A stretch of DNA of 64,000 nucleotides from Rhododendron vialii (Eukaryota > Streptophyta > Magnoliopsida > Ericales > Ericaceae): the NCBI RefSeq assembly GCF_030253575.1, contig NC_080559.1:26500501-26564500 (forward strand). The letters are read 5' to 3'. Below the pieces are notes generated by a model that ran no database searches, had not been told where the DNA came from, and worked only from the letters and a program-made list of their open reading frames with translations. Each line of letters begins with the position of its first letter. The stretch's first letter is position 1. The position numbers were made by a program, and so were the translations under genes. Positions 11,651 through 24,028 of the stretch are shown here, one piece after another.

Positions 11651-12331
11651 TCATGAAGGCCAATTCCTATACCAACCAGCCCATGCAGAGACCAAACCAC
11701 TTATTCCAAGAGTCACAGCATGGTTACAAAATGGGTTTGGTTCAATATCTGCCACTGCAATCACCAAATCTGCTAAATTTGCAGCCACTGCCATCAACCT
11801 CATGACTCTCTCTCCTCTTATTTTCCCAATTTTATCGTCTCCTTCTGTTGATTTTTCTGTTGAACCAACAATTTCTCTCTCTGCCTCAATCCCCTCTCTG
11901 ATGAGAATAAAATCCGAGATGATGAAGAATATGTAGCCAAAAGCCTCACCAAACGCCGAAATGAAGCTCATTTTCTTGGCCAAGTGTGGGTCCAAGACTC
12001 CAATTCTCGACACCCAAAGAAAGTGGTCAAAGAAGAAGTAGACCATCTCCCCTGCGTTGGAAAGGACGGAGAGAAACCGGAAGGTCGGCGTGGATCCCGG
12101 GTTCCGCCGGATGGCATTGAATCCGGTGAGGAACCGGCCGGTCCGGAAGGCTTTCCGGCTGAGGCCGGATGCCACTTCCCATTGCTTGGCGCGCTGGGCA
12201 AGTCCGGGTCGAGTTGACTCGGCATGCCAGTGGAAGAGCTTGGAGAGGTATTGGAAGGTCTTGACTAGCTTGTCAATGCCATCCCTCTTTGCCAGGAAGA
12301 TGACCAGCTTGTCCACTGAGTCATTGCTCAT
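11651..12331 (-). CDS. PEX11B: Peroxisomal membrane protein 11B (PEX11 family)
   Basis: A single uninterrupted frame of 226 aa starts at MSNDSVDKLVIFLAKRDGID and ends in SAWAGWYRNWPS. It has PEX11 hallmarks: the N-terminal AKRDGIDKLVKTFQY amphipathic region (about residues 14-28), SGLSRKAFRTGRFLTGFNAIRR (about 56-77), the YFFFDHFLWVSRIG membrane-associated segment, KKMSFISAFGEAFGY, and a C-terminal NPFCNHAVTLGISGLVSAW hydrophobic stretch. PEX11 proteins bend and elongate the peroxisomal membrane ahead of fission. The length and the NPFCNH and NWPS motifs match the plant PEX11B subgroup better than PEX11A or PEX11C-E. A charged insert of about 30 residues (EAEREIVGSTEKSTEGDD) lies between the two membrane parts. 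It is intronless. A fold-back element sits about 0.4 kb upstream of the start. Confidence 0.95.
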   Translation of the reverse strand: MSNDSVDKLVIFLAKRDGIDKLVKTFQYLSKLFHWHAESTRPGLAQRAKQWEVASGLSRKAFRTGRFLTGFNAIRRNPGSTPTFRFLSVLSNAGEMVYFFFDHFLWVSRIGVLDPHLAKKMSFISAFGEAFGYIFFIISDFILIREGIEAEREIVGSTEKSTEGDDKIGKIRGERVMRLMAVAANLADLVIAVADIEPNPFCNHAVTLGISGLVSAWAGWYRNWPS

Positions 12332-12689
12332 GGTTTTGAGTTGGGAAAAAAAGGTATTGCTATGAAGCTTGTGAAGGGAATTTTGGCATTGGGGGGTAGG
12401 GTTTTGGTGTGTATGGGTTGGAAAAATGGAAGCAGAGCCACAAAATATTGAGAAGGTGTTCGGATAATATTAGGGGGATGTGTGGTTGGACCTTGTTGTT
12501 TCCCTCTTGTTTCCAATCAGTAGTTTTGTCTTGAGCAAGAAGAGTAGTCTTCTTGGCCACCTATGCATTTTTCTACCTTCTCTTAATAGTTTACTAGCTA
12601 TGAATGAATGCTGCCAAAGGTGTATCTTCTTGAAATTAGTGGGCATCAGTACCCGAGAAACAAGAAGATAATAACTACGCGCGCGCACA

Positions 12690-12907
12690 CAAATGTGTGT
12701 GTGAGAATGGGTATGCTGCCGAGTATCTCTCGGTAGAGCGCTCGTAGAGCGGTCGATACAACCGTTCATCTCGACAATCGACGGCTTGGATCTTAACCGA
12801 ACAATAGACAGTTCAGATATGTATGCGATTAGATTCATTTCAAGCTGTCTGTGCCAAGATGAACGGTCGGATCAATCGCTCTACACGGTGTAAAGCGAGC
12901 ATCCCCA
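12690..12907. repeat. Fold-back MITE in the PEX11B upstream region
   Basis: The left arm (GGTATGCTGCCGAG, TAGAGCG, CGGTCGATACAACCGTTCATCT) has an inverted counterpart on the right (AGATGAACGGTCGGATCAATCG, CGCTCTACAC, GCGAGCATCCCC). Its near edge is about 360 bp upstream of the PEX11B ATG, so it probably lies in or near the promoter. CG and GTGTGT microsatellites adjoin its left side. Confidence 0.6.
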
Positions 12908-13830
12908 CTTTTCGTGTATGCATATGTGTGTATATATTCATGTGTGTGAATCAGATTGTGGGGACAGTTAATGCCACATCATCACCTCTGGGAAACAGTT
13001 TTTTTTTTCCCTTCTTTTTCTTGCCTTGCACCCTAAAGAAAATTAATTACCCCAAATCTAGCTGAGGGGTATCCAACCACGACTCTAGCTCCTCTCCAAT
13101 CCTTCAAATAGATTGGAGAAGTACAATTTTAGACCAAAAAGGATTCTTTCGAGGCTCACCGCTGATTGGAAAATATTTGATGTGATTTCGGAACGCATAT
13201 AACTTGCAAAATATAAGATTGCAAGACTTGATCAAAACCCGTTTCAGACATTTTTTGCAAGATAAACGTGTTTCAAAATTATATCAAACGGCACATGATC
13301 AACTTGATCTTTTAACATGCTTCATGCTTTTGACGGGTTCAAAATATGAACAGTACCAATCATTGTAGCGGCCTAGTGGGCTCAAAAAATCTTTAACCCA
13401 ACACATGCACACTACAATGAAATTGGGAGGAGATTTAACCCGAAAGCAAGCATATCTAGGCAACCAAACACCCCTAAGAATGGGAAGACGGCCCAATTCC
13501 GACCCTTGTTTTCCCTCTCCATGGCCTCTCTGTAACCAAATCCTGCGAAACGCCTCTCTCTCTCCCAGAATCTTGGATTTCTCGCAGCAAATTCTCTCTA
13601 GAATGTCAACTTGCTTTCACATTTTGCATTCCGTTAAATTGCCAAAATGTACAGAGGAAAAAGAATACACTTTCTAACTGCTTCCATATTCTGAAAATCT
13701 CAGCTTATGCCTACTTTACATTGTTAACATATGAAAGTTATGGAGGAAGAAAAAATACATGCACGTAATATATTTAGCTGATTATGTTACCTATTTTGTC
13801 AAACTCAGTGAAAAACTTGACGGTAAGCGA
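12908..13830. other. Intergenic between COG7 and PEX11B, no gene recognised
   Basis: No supported coding frame was found. The part nearest 13830 should include the COG7 3' untranslated region. Beyond a T-rich run near 12999 I see no repeat structure. Confidence 0.5.
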
Positions 13831-16800
13831 TTATTGTTCTAATTTCACCCGCCGCATCTTGCAGACAAGATTGGCCGTCGGAACATCGATCTGATTACCA
13901 GAATCTGTCGTGAGAAGATCCTTCAGCTGCTCTCTAGGGGTTGAAAGGCAGGTCTGGAATGTGGCGAGGATTGGAGGAATAGGCATCGAAAGTGCAGAAA
14001 GCACATTACTTAAGTAGTCGATATCAGCAGAGAGTTGTAGTGCACCACGATCTGTTATATACTGAATCCCCCGCAGCTGCTCCATGTAAAGAGCTGTTGC
14101 ACCCTCCGCAACCTTTTTTGGGGAAAAAACAAGACAAAAAACAACTAGTTATCTTCACCTTAATGGATGCTACAAAGATAAATTGAAAGCTTGTTTTGCA
14201 ATGCCTCCCCATTGTCGACACTTATCCGTTAAATGTATAATAATAAGATTCAACGCTATCCAATGAAGCGTAAGGTGGTTAACCTTGAACATCCATTCAG
14301 TTGCAAAGAATTGTGCTTCATCGACGTTTGCATCACTATTTGAAATGCCCTCAGCAAGTGGCTCTAACTGTTGGGGTAGCGTAAGAAGATATTCTCCAAC
14401 GCTGGTCACATAGGACTGAGGGTATGCACTAAAGCTAGGAAGAGGGTGAGCGCTAGTTTCTTCGACTGAAGACCAGATTGGCAATCGAGACACGTCACTC
14501 AGCCGTTGCCGTACTTTGGAAATGAGTACATCATAAACAAGTTCATTCACCTTCTCCGCAAATGCTGCGACTCGCTGAGATGCGAGTGGAAGGGCATGAA
14601 ATCGGGGATCCTTTGACTGCAAGACAAGGGTAAAGATGTATCAATAGACACAAAGTAGAATGCACAACGCAACACATATATAGGTAAGAGATACTCCCTC
14701 CGTCCCACTTTGTTCCGCCTGTTTCCTTTTTGGAACATCTCAAAAAATTGTCTATATCTCACAATCTATTACTCCCTCCGTCCCACTTTGTTCCGCCTGT
14801 TTCCTTTTTTGGACGTCCTAAAAAATTGTCTATATCTCACAATCTATAATATTTTATATATTCAATATGGATCTTGTTTGATAGATCTCAATTTATTTAT
14901 TAAACAAAGTTTTCGAAATCATAAAAAACATTATAGATTGTGAGATATAGACAATTTTTTGAGTTGTTCCAAAAAGGAAACAGGCGGAACAAAGTGGGAC
15001 GGAGGGACTAGGGAGTATGTTTTTTATGATTTCGAAAACTTTGTTTAATAAAATAAATTGAGATCTATCAAACAAGATCCATATTGAATATATAAAATAT
15101 TATAGATTGTGATATATAGACAATTTTTTAGGACGTCCAAAAAAGGAAACAGGCGGAACAAAGTGGGACGGAGGGATTAACATTTAACATCACATGAAAA
15201 GCATAGCCAAAAACCGGTTGTTTGGGAGGAGAAAGGATGTTGGATCCAGGAAAGCTATTGAGGAGTTAATGACCGACACACAATAATAAATCACTGAGAG
15301 AGATTTTGAACATTTTTTTATTGAAAGTCAGAATAAAATATAGAAACGAATGAGAGAGATTTTGATCATTTGCAGTAAGAGTGGCATATAAGTTGCAAGT
15401 ATGCCTTACAAGTGTTCAGCTCAAAATTAAGCACCATCAGACTTGGTTTTTGTTAGAGCTTGTCCCACATTCATTGATTATAACCTCCAAAACTAGTATA
15501 TGAGCTTGGGCGGCCTCTCCACTCATCGCCAATTGGTCTTGAGTTGGATGCTTTAACAGTTTTCAAATTTTCTTAGGTTGCTATGGCTGAAGCACACCAA
15601 GCAATACGTATCTTGATATACTCACCATTATAAAAAGGCATGCAGCTATTATTTGGAAACAATAATTCATGCAAATTGGATCAACACGAAAATATGCTTG
15701 CAGTTTGTCACATCGTGATGAAATCCTCATTATAAGCAAATTTCCTGAAAACCTGAGGATCTCTATTACCTGAGAACCCGGAAGCTACTCAGGGACAAGC
15801 ATCAGAAATTTGAATCTTTAACTATTATGGCATAACTTGGCAACTTTCAAACAATTCAGTAAAGAAAACTTAAGTGGAAAGGTGGGTTGTGGAAAAATTC
15901 CACCAGCAAGGAAAATTCTCAATGTTAACCAAATCACTCAGCCTAGATTTTTGAACTCGTTACTAAGTCCTGTTTCACACAATAACAGAGTTGTCTTCAA
16001 CTTCTAAAGGATTTCACATAACCATATTTAAATATATACACCTACACTGCAATAGAGCTTGGGAGGAGGAATATACTTTGATGGATTCATTATTTAATTG
16101 GGAATCAAGTCATTGTTTTGGTATCGGAACTTCAATTCATGTACCTTTCAACTTTAAATCATGTGCTACCTATTTCAGCTACAGGACTACCCCCAAACAG
16201 GGACTCTCTGTATTCACGCAGGGTGGATTCAAGTTAACTTAATTACACTCTTCTAGTAGTACCCAGATGAATTCTTAATGATGGAGAAATGAGATCACCC
16301 TATCCCTTTCTCTCGTCACCAGAGAAATGAGAAGCAAACAAATAAATGAGGAGAACGTAAATACACAACTACTACTTTCACTTACCTGCTCCAAAAGACT
16401 GAAGAGTTTCCGGGCCTTTTCAGGAGCATCAAGAAGCCGTACAGTTGCCACATCCAAGGCAGCCAAAGACAATTCCGCACTCCCATCACCGCTGGTGGTG
16501 TGAGAACGGTTTTGGTCCAGACTAGACCCAAATACTGAAAGTGACAAGCTTGTGCTGAGTCTAGCAAGAGTAGCTCTCAATGAAGCTTCAAAGACTGAGG
16601 ATCTGCTAGTTAAACAATCTGACACTGTAAGGATCTGCAGTGCACCTTGAACCATTGACCACTCCTCCTCGTTTGAGATCAAGTCAGCTTTACGAGAACC
16701 ATGAGCTCCTTCCTTTTTGTCCAAAAATCCGGTTTCCTTCTTTGAACCAATGCCATCACCAGTAATATCCACTCCACATATAGCTCTAAGAGATTTTAAT

Positions 16801-19800
16801 GTGTCTTGTAGGGTGGAAATGTACTGTAGCATTACATCATCAAGGCCAAGAATGAGCTCATCTGCTTCAGACCCCCCAGTAAAGCTGATGCACCTCTCTA
16901 CAGCGGCTTCAAGAAGAAGAATGACCTGTGGAATAGATTCTTCCATTCTTCGAACTGTTTCACTAAGTTCAACTCCTTGGGCTCCAATGCCACGCGCAAC
17001 AGCTCCCCTAAGATCTACTCCAGCGATCTCAGCTGATAGAATAAGACGCTCCATCTGTCCATACCTAGAGCACAGGTAAAGTTATAGACCAGAGGGAGAA
17101 ACCAGGACACACTCAAGTCAATTAAAGAAACAGAAAAGAAGATACCAAAAAACTGAATGCATAATAAGATTAAAAAACATAAAAACAAACATTTTCAAGT
17201 GCATGGGGTTAATGACTTGACCCCGTAAAGAATGGCAACAAAGACTCCATGACCCCGTAAAGAATGGCAACAAAGACTCCATAAACGTCCAAGATCTAGC
17301 ACTGAATAGCTGAAATGAACTCATACCAACTGAGTTAGCTAGGTGCGGCTCATAGTGTGATGTGCACAAAGCTCGAGCGTATCCTAGTTGCATTTATAGT
17401 CAAAACTGTAATCTTTGCACGAAAGCAAGTCTCCCCGGGCATAGATAAGGGGAATCACTACCTCCTGCAGCAGACTGGTTTGGGCAAGTCATATATCTCC
17501 ACTTTCATGTTTCGACAGCATTTGCATAAACTATCTAAATCATCATGGCCCTAGTGCTGCCTATATGTGTTGATATAATTTTCTCAATTTAGATTCCCAG
17601 TCATGTTCAACGTCTTTTTACAGAAACTTCAGACAACTTTACTGATCATATCAAATGATTTGCTACAGTCAAAGCATCAAAACACAATTTCACAGAGTAG
17701 CCACTCAACAAACTTTCTTTAGCTGCTAGGCTGCATTTCTAGCATATGACCAACTTAAAGTAAACTTCCTAATGCAAAAGGAAACGTATCATATCCCAAC
17801 TGACAATTTACTTGCATGCAAGCTAAATAAATCTATAAATACGTACATATAAATAAACAGATGTGCAAGTGTGGGTACCCACAGTGCCACACACACATGT
17901 GCATGTATACATACATATATACATGTGTAACGGCGGGTACATTGTACACACACTCATATATGTGTAACGTACATATACAAAAAATCATAAGAAGCTCTTC
18001 TGTATTAGCTAATAGCTATGATAAGAAAACATCAATGAGGACTAATAGAAAAGGGGGGGGAAATTCCAATAGAGGAATGCAGGCCTCTGGCATACATGTA
18101 CTTACTTTTTCTTAAAAGATTCGTATGGGAAGTATACAGCCTTCAGTGTATCCACTAAAACATCGATATCAGATTCTGAAAACAGGTGTTGAATATTCCT
18201 CGCAAAAGCCCCCGTCATATTGTGTAGTTCAATCAGAGCTTCGAGATGCCTAGTCTGAACTTTAATACCCTTTGGCATATCCCCCGATAAGATATCCAGC
18301 ACTCCTGGAAAACGGAAATGAAAACAATGGTCAGATTCAACATCAGAAAAACCGACTCCGAGTCTCAGGTTCCAGATCATTTAGAACAGATAACATTAAA
18401 CAGATGAAAACAAAAGGTCCTATAAGGAAAACCAACAAAGACACCATTGTTCATCAACATCTTCCAACATGTTAACCCAGGAAAACAAAGGAGTGATGTT
18501 GGTCGTCCAACCATGCATGTAAAATCCAATTGGACTCAGACAGTGATCTTAAACATATGCAATAGAATATACTAAGAATCAAAAGGTGCAAACTAGAAGG
18601 AGCCAAGTTCAGCAGCATAACCCGTAAATAGCTTCATCACATTAAACCTGCAAAATTAGCCAGCCCCACAGACATTTACACTACCAGGTGTAAAGTAGGC
18701 TCAGTCACTTGGTACCTTGCCAGGGTAATGTACAATGCATCCAACGTGATTGAAGAATATACTACGTTGTCTATTGGTCCTAACATAATAAGAACGACAA
18801 TGAATTTCTGAAAAACACCAAAGAGAGAATACCATTTGTTGTCCGCCAAGGGACCATATGAGATTGGAAAGAAATGAAAAGCTGATTCCTTAGGAAAAAT
18901 AGGAAACATCTCCTCATCTTATAGATGAAACCTGAACACATAGTTCAACCCTAATTCTTTATTCTTGTCATGCATTAGTGAGAAAGGTGATATTATTCGA
19001 TTTGTAATTCATCAGCTAATGATTTGGTATTCTTGTATTCGTAATTGATCAGGCAACGATTTATATTTGATAATCAACGAGTAACCACTTACGCAGCTAT
19101 GTTCTATGACTGGTAGCAAAACATGGGTATAAAGTCCTGTTTTAAGATAATAGAATTGGTAGTTCAAATTGCTAACAGTTTCTGGAATGTTGTAGCACGT
19201 AGAATCCAACATTGCATATGGGTACTTAAATCCCCAAAAAACAAACACGTAAATAACTGCACTTCCATAAATGGTAGTAATAAGTAGAAGCAGGATGATT
19301 TAGAGTGCAATCCTTATGGCCATCAAATCAAGCAGAACAACAAATAATGTGTAACAGAAACCAGTGCTTCTCCGTAAGAACTCCTGAAGAAATCTAAAGT
19401 TCCACCTTTAGCCAATCCTCTTGTTTCGGGAACAACATCTCCAGTAGCAAGGTTAATACGGGATAAGAAACTTGCACCAACCGTTGCCATGGTCTCTATT
19501 AGAACCTTAGGGACAAGAGTCTTATAATCATCTGGAAAAGCAACCATACACCTGCAGATGAAAATTGCGATTAAGTTCTGCCGTAGAGAAAATGAAAATC
19601 TTAGCTTAATCTAGTTCGATGATTTTCTTCTCCATTGCTTTTTGCTCTCTAAGTGAATAAACAATCTTAGGTTGACACATTGTTTGGCATGTTTGCTCAT
19701 AATCCGTATACCTAGGTCATGCAAGATTTAAGATTTACATATCTCTGCAGATAAAATGAAAACAGTTGGGATGCAAATCACATTTTCATCATGGTAAGCT

Positions 19801-22506
19801 AAATATAAGTACATACCCTAAGAATTGACATACCATAGTCAAGTATATTGTGCAAATATCACAGTTATTTCCCTCGCAACAGACCTCAAATTATGAATCA
19901 GATTTAACAGACATGGTTTGGCACATAATTATGCTGTTTATATGACAAGATGAACTTCCATTGTTGAATTTATGAAACAAGAACCCATACATGCATACAT
20001 AGATATCAATCCCAGAACCCTGAGGGTCTTTTCAGTTTGCACAGTAAAGCCTGATATTTCATTTTCCTTTCTTCTCTTTCCTCTTTTCTTTTTTTCAATT
20101 CCTTCGCAAGGGAAGAAAACCGGCCCAGAAGCAGCTATTGGCCTTCTTACCAGTTCTCCTATATAAAAGGGTATTTTATAGAACAACGGAATCTTATTTC
20201 CCATATGTACACTTACCGTTTCAGTTTAATGGCTGCCCAAGTCAACAGCAGTATTAGCATGCAATCGTCCGGTTAAAAATCTTATAGCCTCTGTTTCTAT
20301 CTCGCCAATGAGAGGAATATAAAAGCAGGAACTAAGATCTAAACTTACCACTTCCATTCTTGTTCCAAATAAAGCAGTAATTCATCATAAAAACTGGGCA
20401 GCCAACTGGAGAATGAAACTGTTGGCAAGCTCGACGAAAAACCATGACTATTGGATACCCTTTCAAGTTCGTTTTTCTCACTTCCAAGCTTAATAGCTCG
20501 TTGTTGTGAGCCATAGTCTTCCCATAGCTGCTTTATAGGTCTTAAGTGAACTTTGGTATAGTGCTGCTCTAAAGATTTGAACCTTCCAATTCGAATAAGA
20601 ATTCCCCGCAAATCTTGAGCAACATCAACCTAGAATCAAGAACAGGGAATAGATATTTCAGGCAATTTACTCGTGTAAATGTCAAGAAAAAAAATGGTGA
20701 ACTGAGCTGCTGAAGATTATCAGAACGCGGCCAATGGTTACACAAGACTCTTAAAAAAAATAAACCTTGCGATTTGATAAAGCATCCGTTAAACGAGGCT
20801 GAACCATTGTGTCCAGTCTATCCTCTAAGACTTCAAGCTGCTTCCTAACATTTGCAAATTCAGCAACCTGAAAAGGATGGGTTCCATCTTAGTCAACCCT
20901 AAATGTTATGGATAATGAACATAGTGCATTCAACATGATTTAGTTTAAATAAATAATTGCCTCGCCAACTGCAGACAAGCAATGCCTCATGTTTGCCAAG
21001 GTTTCTGCAGCACGAGGAAGGTCACCACTAGCAAAGACATCCTCAACGGTCGAACTTAGTTGGGTTAATCCAGCAGCATCCTGTTTATAGAAGAACACAA
21101 CAACAACAAAAATGTACTTGAAGTGCACATGTCACATGGCAAGATGATAAACTTGAGAATTGTTACTGCCAATTAGTCTACCTGCAATGTTTCATAAGCG
21201 GCTTCCATTCTTCTCTTGACGGTATCCACTTTAGCTATGGTGGCAATAGATTCTGCTGAAGATCCCTCCGCCTGCAGACAGTAAACAATTCAAGTTAACG
21301 CCTCGCGTTCTATTCTCTTACGGAGATAAACCACGTTCCTAGTACAGTTCAATTAGTATGTCCAAGATGATAAACAACTGAAACGAATATAACTCCAATG
21401 GAAGCGGTACAACCTTTCAACATCCATTCTTCAAATAGTATCCTGTGTGTACATTATGTATGGGAGAAATTTATGTCATTGGGGAGGGAGGGAATCCAGA
21501 TCTGCATATTCCAAATTACAATCTATTCTAATAGACTATATAAAGGGAGAGCACTAAATTGGTGTGGACTTTTTTCTGAGGCTGGCTCACACTTTGAATA
21601 CCACAAATAGCCACAACCTTAACTGCCAACATATGTCAATAAGCAGTAAAATATTAGAGTACATAAGGTCAATTATGGTAACTAACTACAAGACACTATC
21701 TTCCCCATGTTTGACAGTTTTTTTCCTAAATTCGAGTGCCCTCAATTCTTAATTGCATAACTGCTTCCCCACCCTTTCCTTGAGCAGATAGAGGTATACT
21801 GGATTAATTAATAGATACAGAAAAAAAAAAATGCATTTGAATAGAGGAGGAATGAGATTACAAAGGAGAGAACTATTTGCTGGCAGTCTTCTGTAATGGA
21901 AGTAGTATTTGTTTGCAAGTTATGGGCATTCATAATTCATCGCATTAATCTCACCTATGTGTCCCCGGTAAGACTTGATCTCAACTATTTGATAGTAAAT
22001 GTACGCTGTACGCAAGTTATCTGCGCATCAGGATAACTATTTATGCATGTGCGATTTGGATATTGTTTTGTTTCAGTTTGTTGGTGCCAAACATCACTTT
22101 TATAAATTTTGCACCGTGCCCTGACTTCTAGTAAGCTTAATGTCTAAATTTCAAACTGCAGATCACATCTCAAATCAGCTAATTTCATATCTACTTTACG
22201 GAGCATAACAATTCTTTTTTTTTTTTCCCACACTTATCGTCACAGCTTTGCATCAGTGGCATTGGATTTGCAATGTAGATACACATGTATAGCCAATTTG
22301 CTATAACCATTTGTACAAATTCAATCACATTTGTCGCAATTCAGAAAGAAAAACAAAAGTTAAGCACTGTAAACAATGGCGATGTGGTGAATACCTAAGC
22401 GGCTAATGTCTAAAATCTCAAACTGCAGATCACATGTATAATCAGCTATTCCATATCAATCTATCCATAGCATAACAATTCATCACACACACCCACCCCC
22501 CCCCCC

Positions 22507-22537
<31 letters not shown>

Positions 22538-22991
22538 ACATTTATCATCACGGTTATTCATCAATGCCATTGGATTTGCAATGTGAACACACATGTACAG
22601 TAAGTCAATAACATAATTACTAGAACCATTGATTCAATTTCAATCACATGGTCACAAATTGATAAAACAGATGCGGCTCCGTTTACAGTGGTGATGCGGA
22701 GAGTACCTTTTTGAGGGTTTGGAGGATGGCGGCGACGGAGGCGCGGAGGGAGACGGCGTCGTCGCGGAGGCGGATGACGTCGCGGGTGGCACGGGGGACA
22801 CGGAGGATGGCGGCGGCGCTCTGGTCCTCGAGGGAGGCGGCGATCTCCTCGGACGTCATCTGTAGCTTCATCTCCAGGTCCACGAGGTGCTTCTCCAGCG
22901 GGTCCTGCGGGTGACGGGCCTGGCAGGCCGCGTTGATCCATTTCTTGGCGTCGAACTTGTCGTCCGAGAAGGAACCCAGATCCACCATCAT
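13831..22991 (-). CDS. COG7: Conserved oligomeric Golgi complex subunit 7
   Basis: This is a spliced minus-strand gene. Exons: 22991-22707, 21271-21182, 21080-20961, 20867-20766, 20629-20349, 19551-19406, 18304-18106, 17064-16386, 14616-14284, 14112-13831. All phases join, giving 838 aa, close to the roughly 836 aa I recall for Arabidopsis COG7. Recognisable blocks are KHLVDLEMKLQ and RVPRATRDVIRLRDDAVSLR (exon 1), LTQLSSTVEDVFASGDLPRA (exon 3), LIRIGRFKSLE and FYDELLLYLEQEWKWCMVAF (exons 5-6), LSETVRRMEESIPQV and TGGSEADELILGLDD (exon 8), and YLSNVLSALSMPIPP (exon 10). COG7 belongs to lobe B of the COG tether, which returns glycosylation enzymes within the Golgi; plant COG7 affects shoot meristem and cell expansion. 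Intron 3 seems to use a GC donor. The start is the first of two adjacent ATGs. Confidence 0.96.
14694..15175. mobile_element. Stowaway MITE containing a second Stowaway of the same family
   Basis: The outer element begins CTCCCTCCGTCCCACTTTGT at 14694 and ends with its inverse near 15175. It is split at a TA by an inner element, about 14772-15015, with the same termini; TA occurs on both sides of the inner copy (14770-14771 and 15016-15017). The joined outer flanks then read smoothly across the TA. Both lie in COG7 intron 8 (14617-16385). The right end of the inner copy carries a small extra ACTAGGG. Confidence 0.85.
17218..17281. repeat. Perfect 32-bp tandem duplication in COG7 intron 7
   Basis: Two identical units start at 17218 and 17250, each TGACCCCGTAAAGAATGGCA and on to ACTCCA. 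Perfect identity suggests a recent duplication. It is intronic and about 150 bp from the exon 8 acceptor. Confidence 0.95.
22130..22705. repeat. Imperfect tandem duplication at the 5' end of COG7 intron 1
   Basis: Two diverged copies of about 270-290 bp lie head to tail (about 22130-22398 and 22399-22705). They share CAAACTGCAGATCACAT, AGCATAACAATTC, GCATTGGATTTGCAATG with small changes, AATCACAT, and a closing GATGnGGnGAnTACC. The second copy ends in the true exon 1 donor (GGTACTC on the minus strand). The first carries a donor-like relic (GGTATTC) at the equivalent place. The poly-C and CA tract lies only in the second copy. Confidence 0.75.
22496..22540. repeat. Poly-C tract of 28 bp followed by (AC)n
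   Basis: Twenty-eight consecutive C, then a CA run. In the COG7 pre-mRNA (minus strand) this is a long G run in intron 1, about 170 nt downstream of the donor, and could form stacked-G structures. Tract lengths of this kind are easily mis-called in assemblies. Confidence 0.9.
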
Positions 22992-22999
22992 CTTCACAG

Positions 23000-23572
23000 A
23001 TCACCGGTGATTGGGCAACTCCTCTCTCGGATCTGTGGGTGTGTTTTTTCCAGCTCAGTTAGTTATTGTAGGAGCAGTAGAGTATTTGTTTTCTTTGAAC
23101 AAAAAAGTTCAGTTGGTAACCAAGGCTCTACGAGCCAAAGTTTCACCGCTCGTCCACGGACGTGCTCAATTTCACCGTTCGGCCTCGGCATGAAGTTGAG
23201 AATAGTAGAAGAGTGGTGAATTAGAGCGGTTGGGTAGACTTTTCGATATTAGGAGTAGTAATTACAGTTTAAAAATAAAATAGATTACAGTTTTAAATTT
23301 TAACCCGTACTGCATCTTTTATTTTTCACCCTTCAATTTTTAGGTTTTCTACTCCTACAGTAGTACCATTAGCGTTTAATAAGCCATATTGAATTATTTT
23401 TTGTCTTTATTAAAATTTTGAATTATTCAAAAAAATTAGTTATGAATGTAATTTTTTACTTTTATAATTTCTTTTGTCGAGAAGAATTAATAATACAAAA
23501 AAAAATTGACACAAAAAAATTAAATAAAAACAAAAAATAGTCCAAATGGCTTGTTAAGGCAAATAGGCCTAA
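23000..23572. other. COG7 upstream region, no further gene recognised
   Basis: This stretch should contain the COG7 5' untranslated region and promoter. I see no clear TATA box or named motif. It becomes strongly AT-rich after about 23230. Confidence 0.45.
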
Positions 23573-24001
23573 GAGCATCCACATTGTAATAAGCAAATGA
23601 GTTTGAATAATCAAACTTAACAACAATGTTCAAAAAATACCCCACATTGTAATAAGCAAAGTTACAGTTTTTTAGTAAATAATCAAATTTCATCTATTCC
23701 ATAACCAAACTTAACAACTTTTATCAATAACCAATCTCAAAACAAAAAAACTCAAAAACACCCCACATTGGAATCGTCTCATCGAGACGAATAATTTGGT
23801 GTGGTCGGGTGCGTAATTGAAATTTGTTTGTGATTGGACAAATGTGCATTTTGTATTGTGGGGGTTTTTTTGGTTAAGGATGCAAAAATAACCAATGTGA
23901 AGGTAGAGGTTGTTAAGTTTGATTATGAACTAAATGGATAATCAAATGCTGACGTGACACATTTTGATTATTGGTTTTGATTATTACCATTGCGGATGCT
24001 C
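23573..24001. mobile_element. Tourist-like MITE (PIF/Harbinger type)
   Basis: The left terminus GAGCATCCACATTGTAATA and the right terminus TATTACCATTGCGGATGCTC after inversion agree well. The flanks are the 3-bp TAA duplication typical of PIF/Harbinger (23570-23572 and 24002-24004). It is about 429 bp, AT-rich and non-coding. Words such as AATCAAACTTAACAACAATG also occur in the elements at 29.1-30.8 kb, which may be relatives. Confidence 0.75.
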
Positions 24002-24028
24002 TAAGGTCGATCTATAAATTTTGTTTTG

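Noticed and set aside
11968..12365. Frames overlapping PEX11B on both strands
   Set aside because: They are shadows of the PEX11B coding sequence, which has full-length family similarity.
22561..23004. Pro/Arg-rich minus-strand frame overlapping COG7 exon 1
   Set aside because: It is another frame of the GC-rich COG7 first exon; the COG7 frame has clear family motifs.
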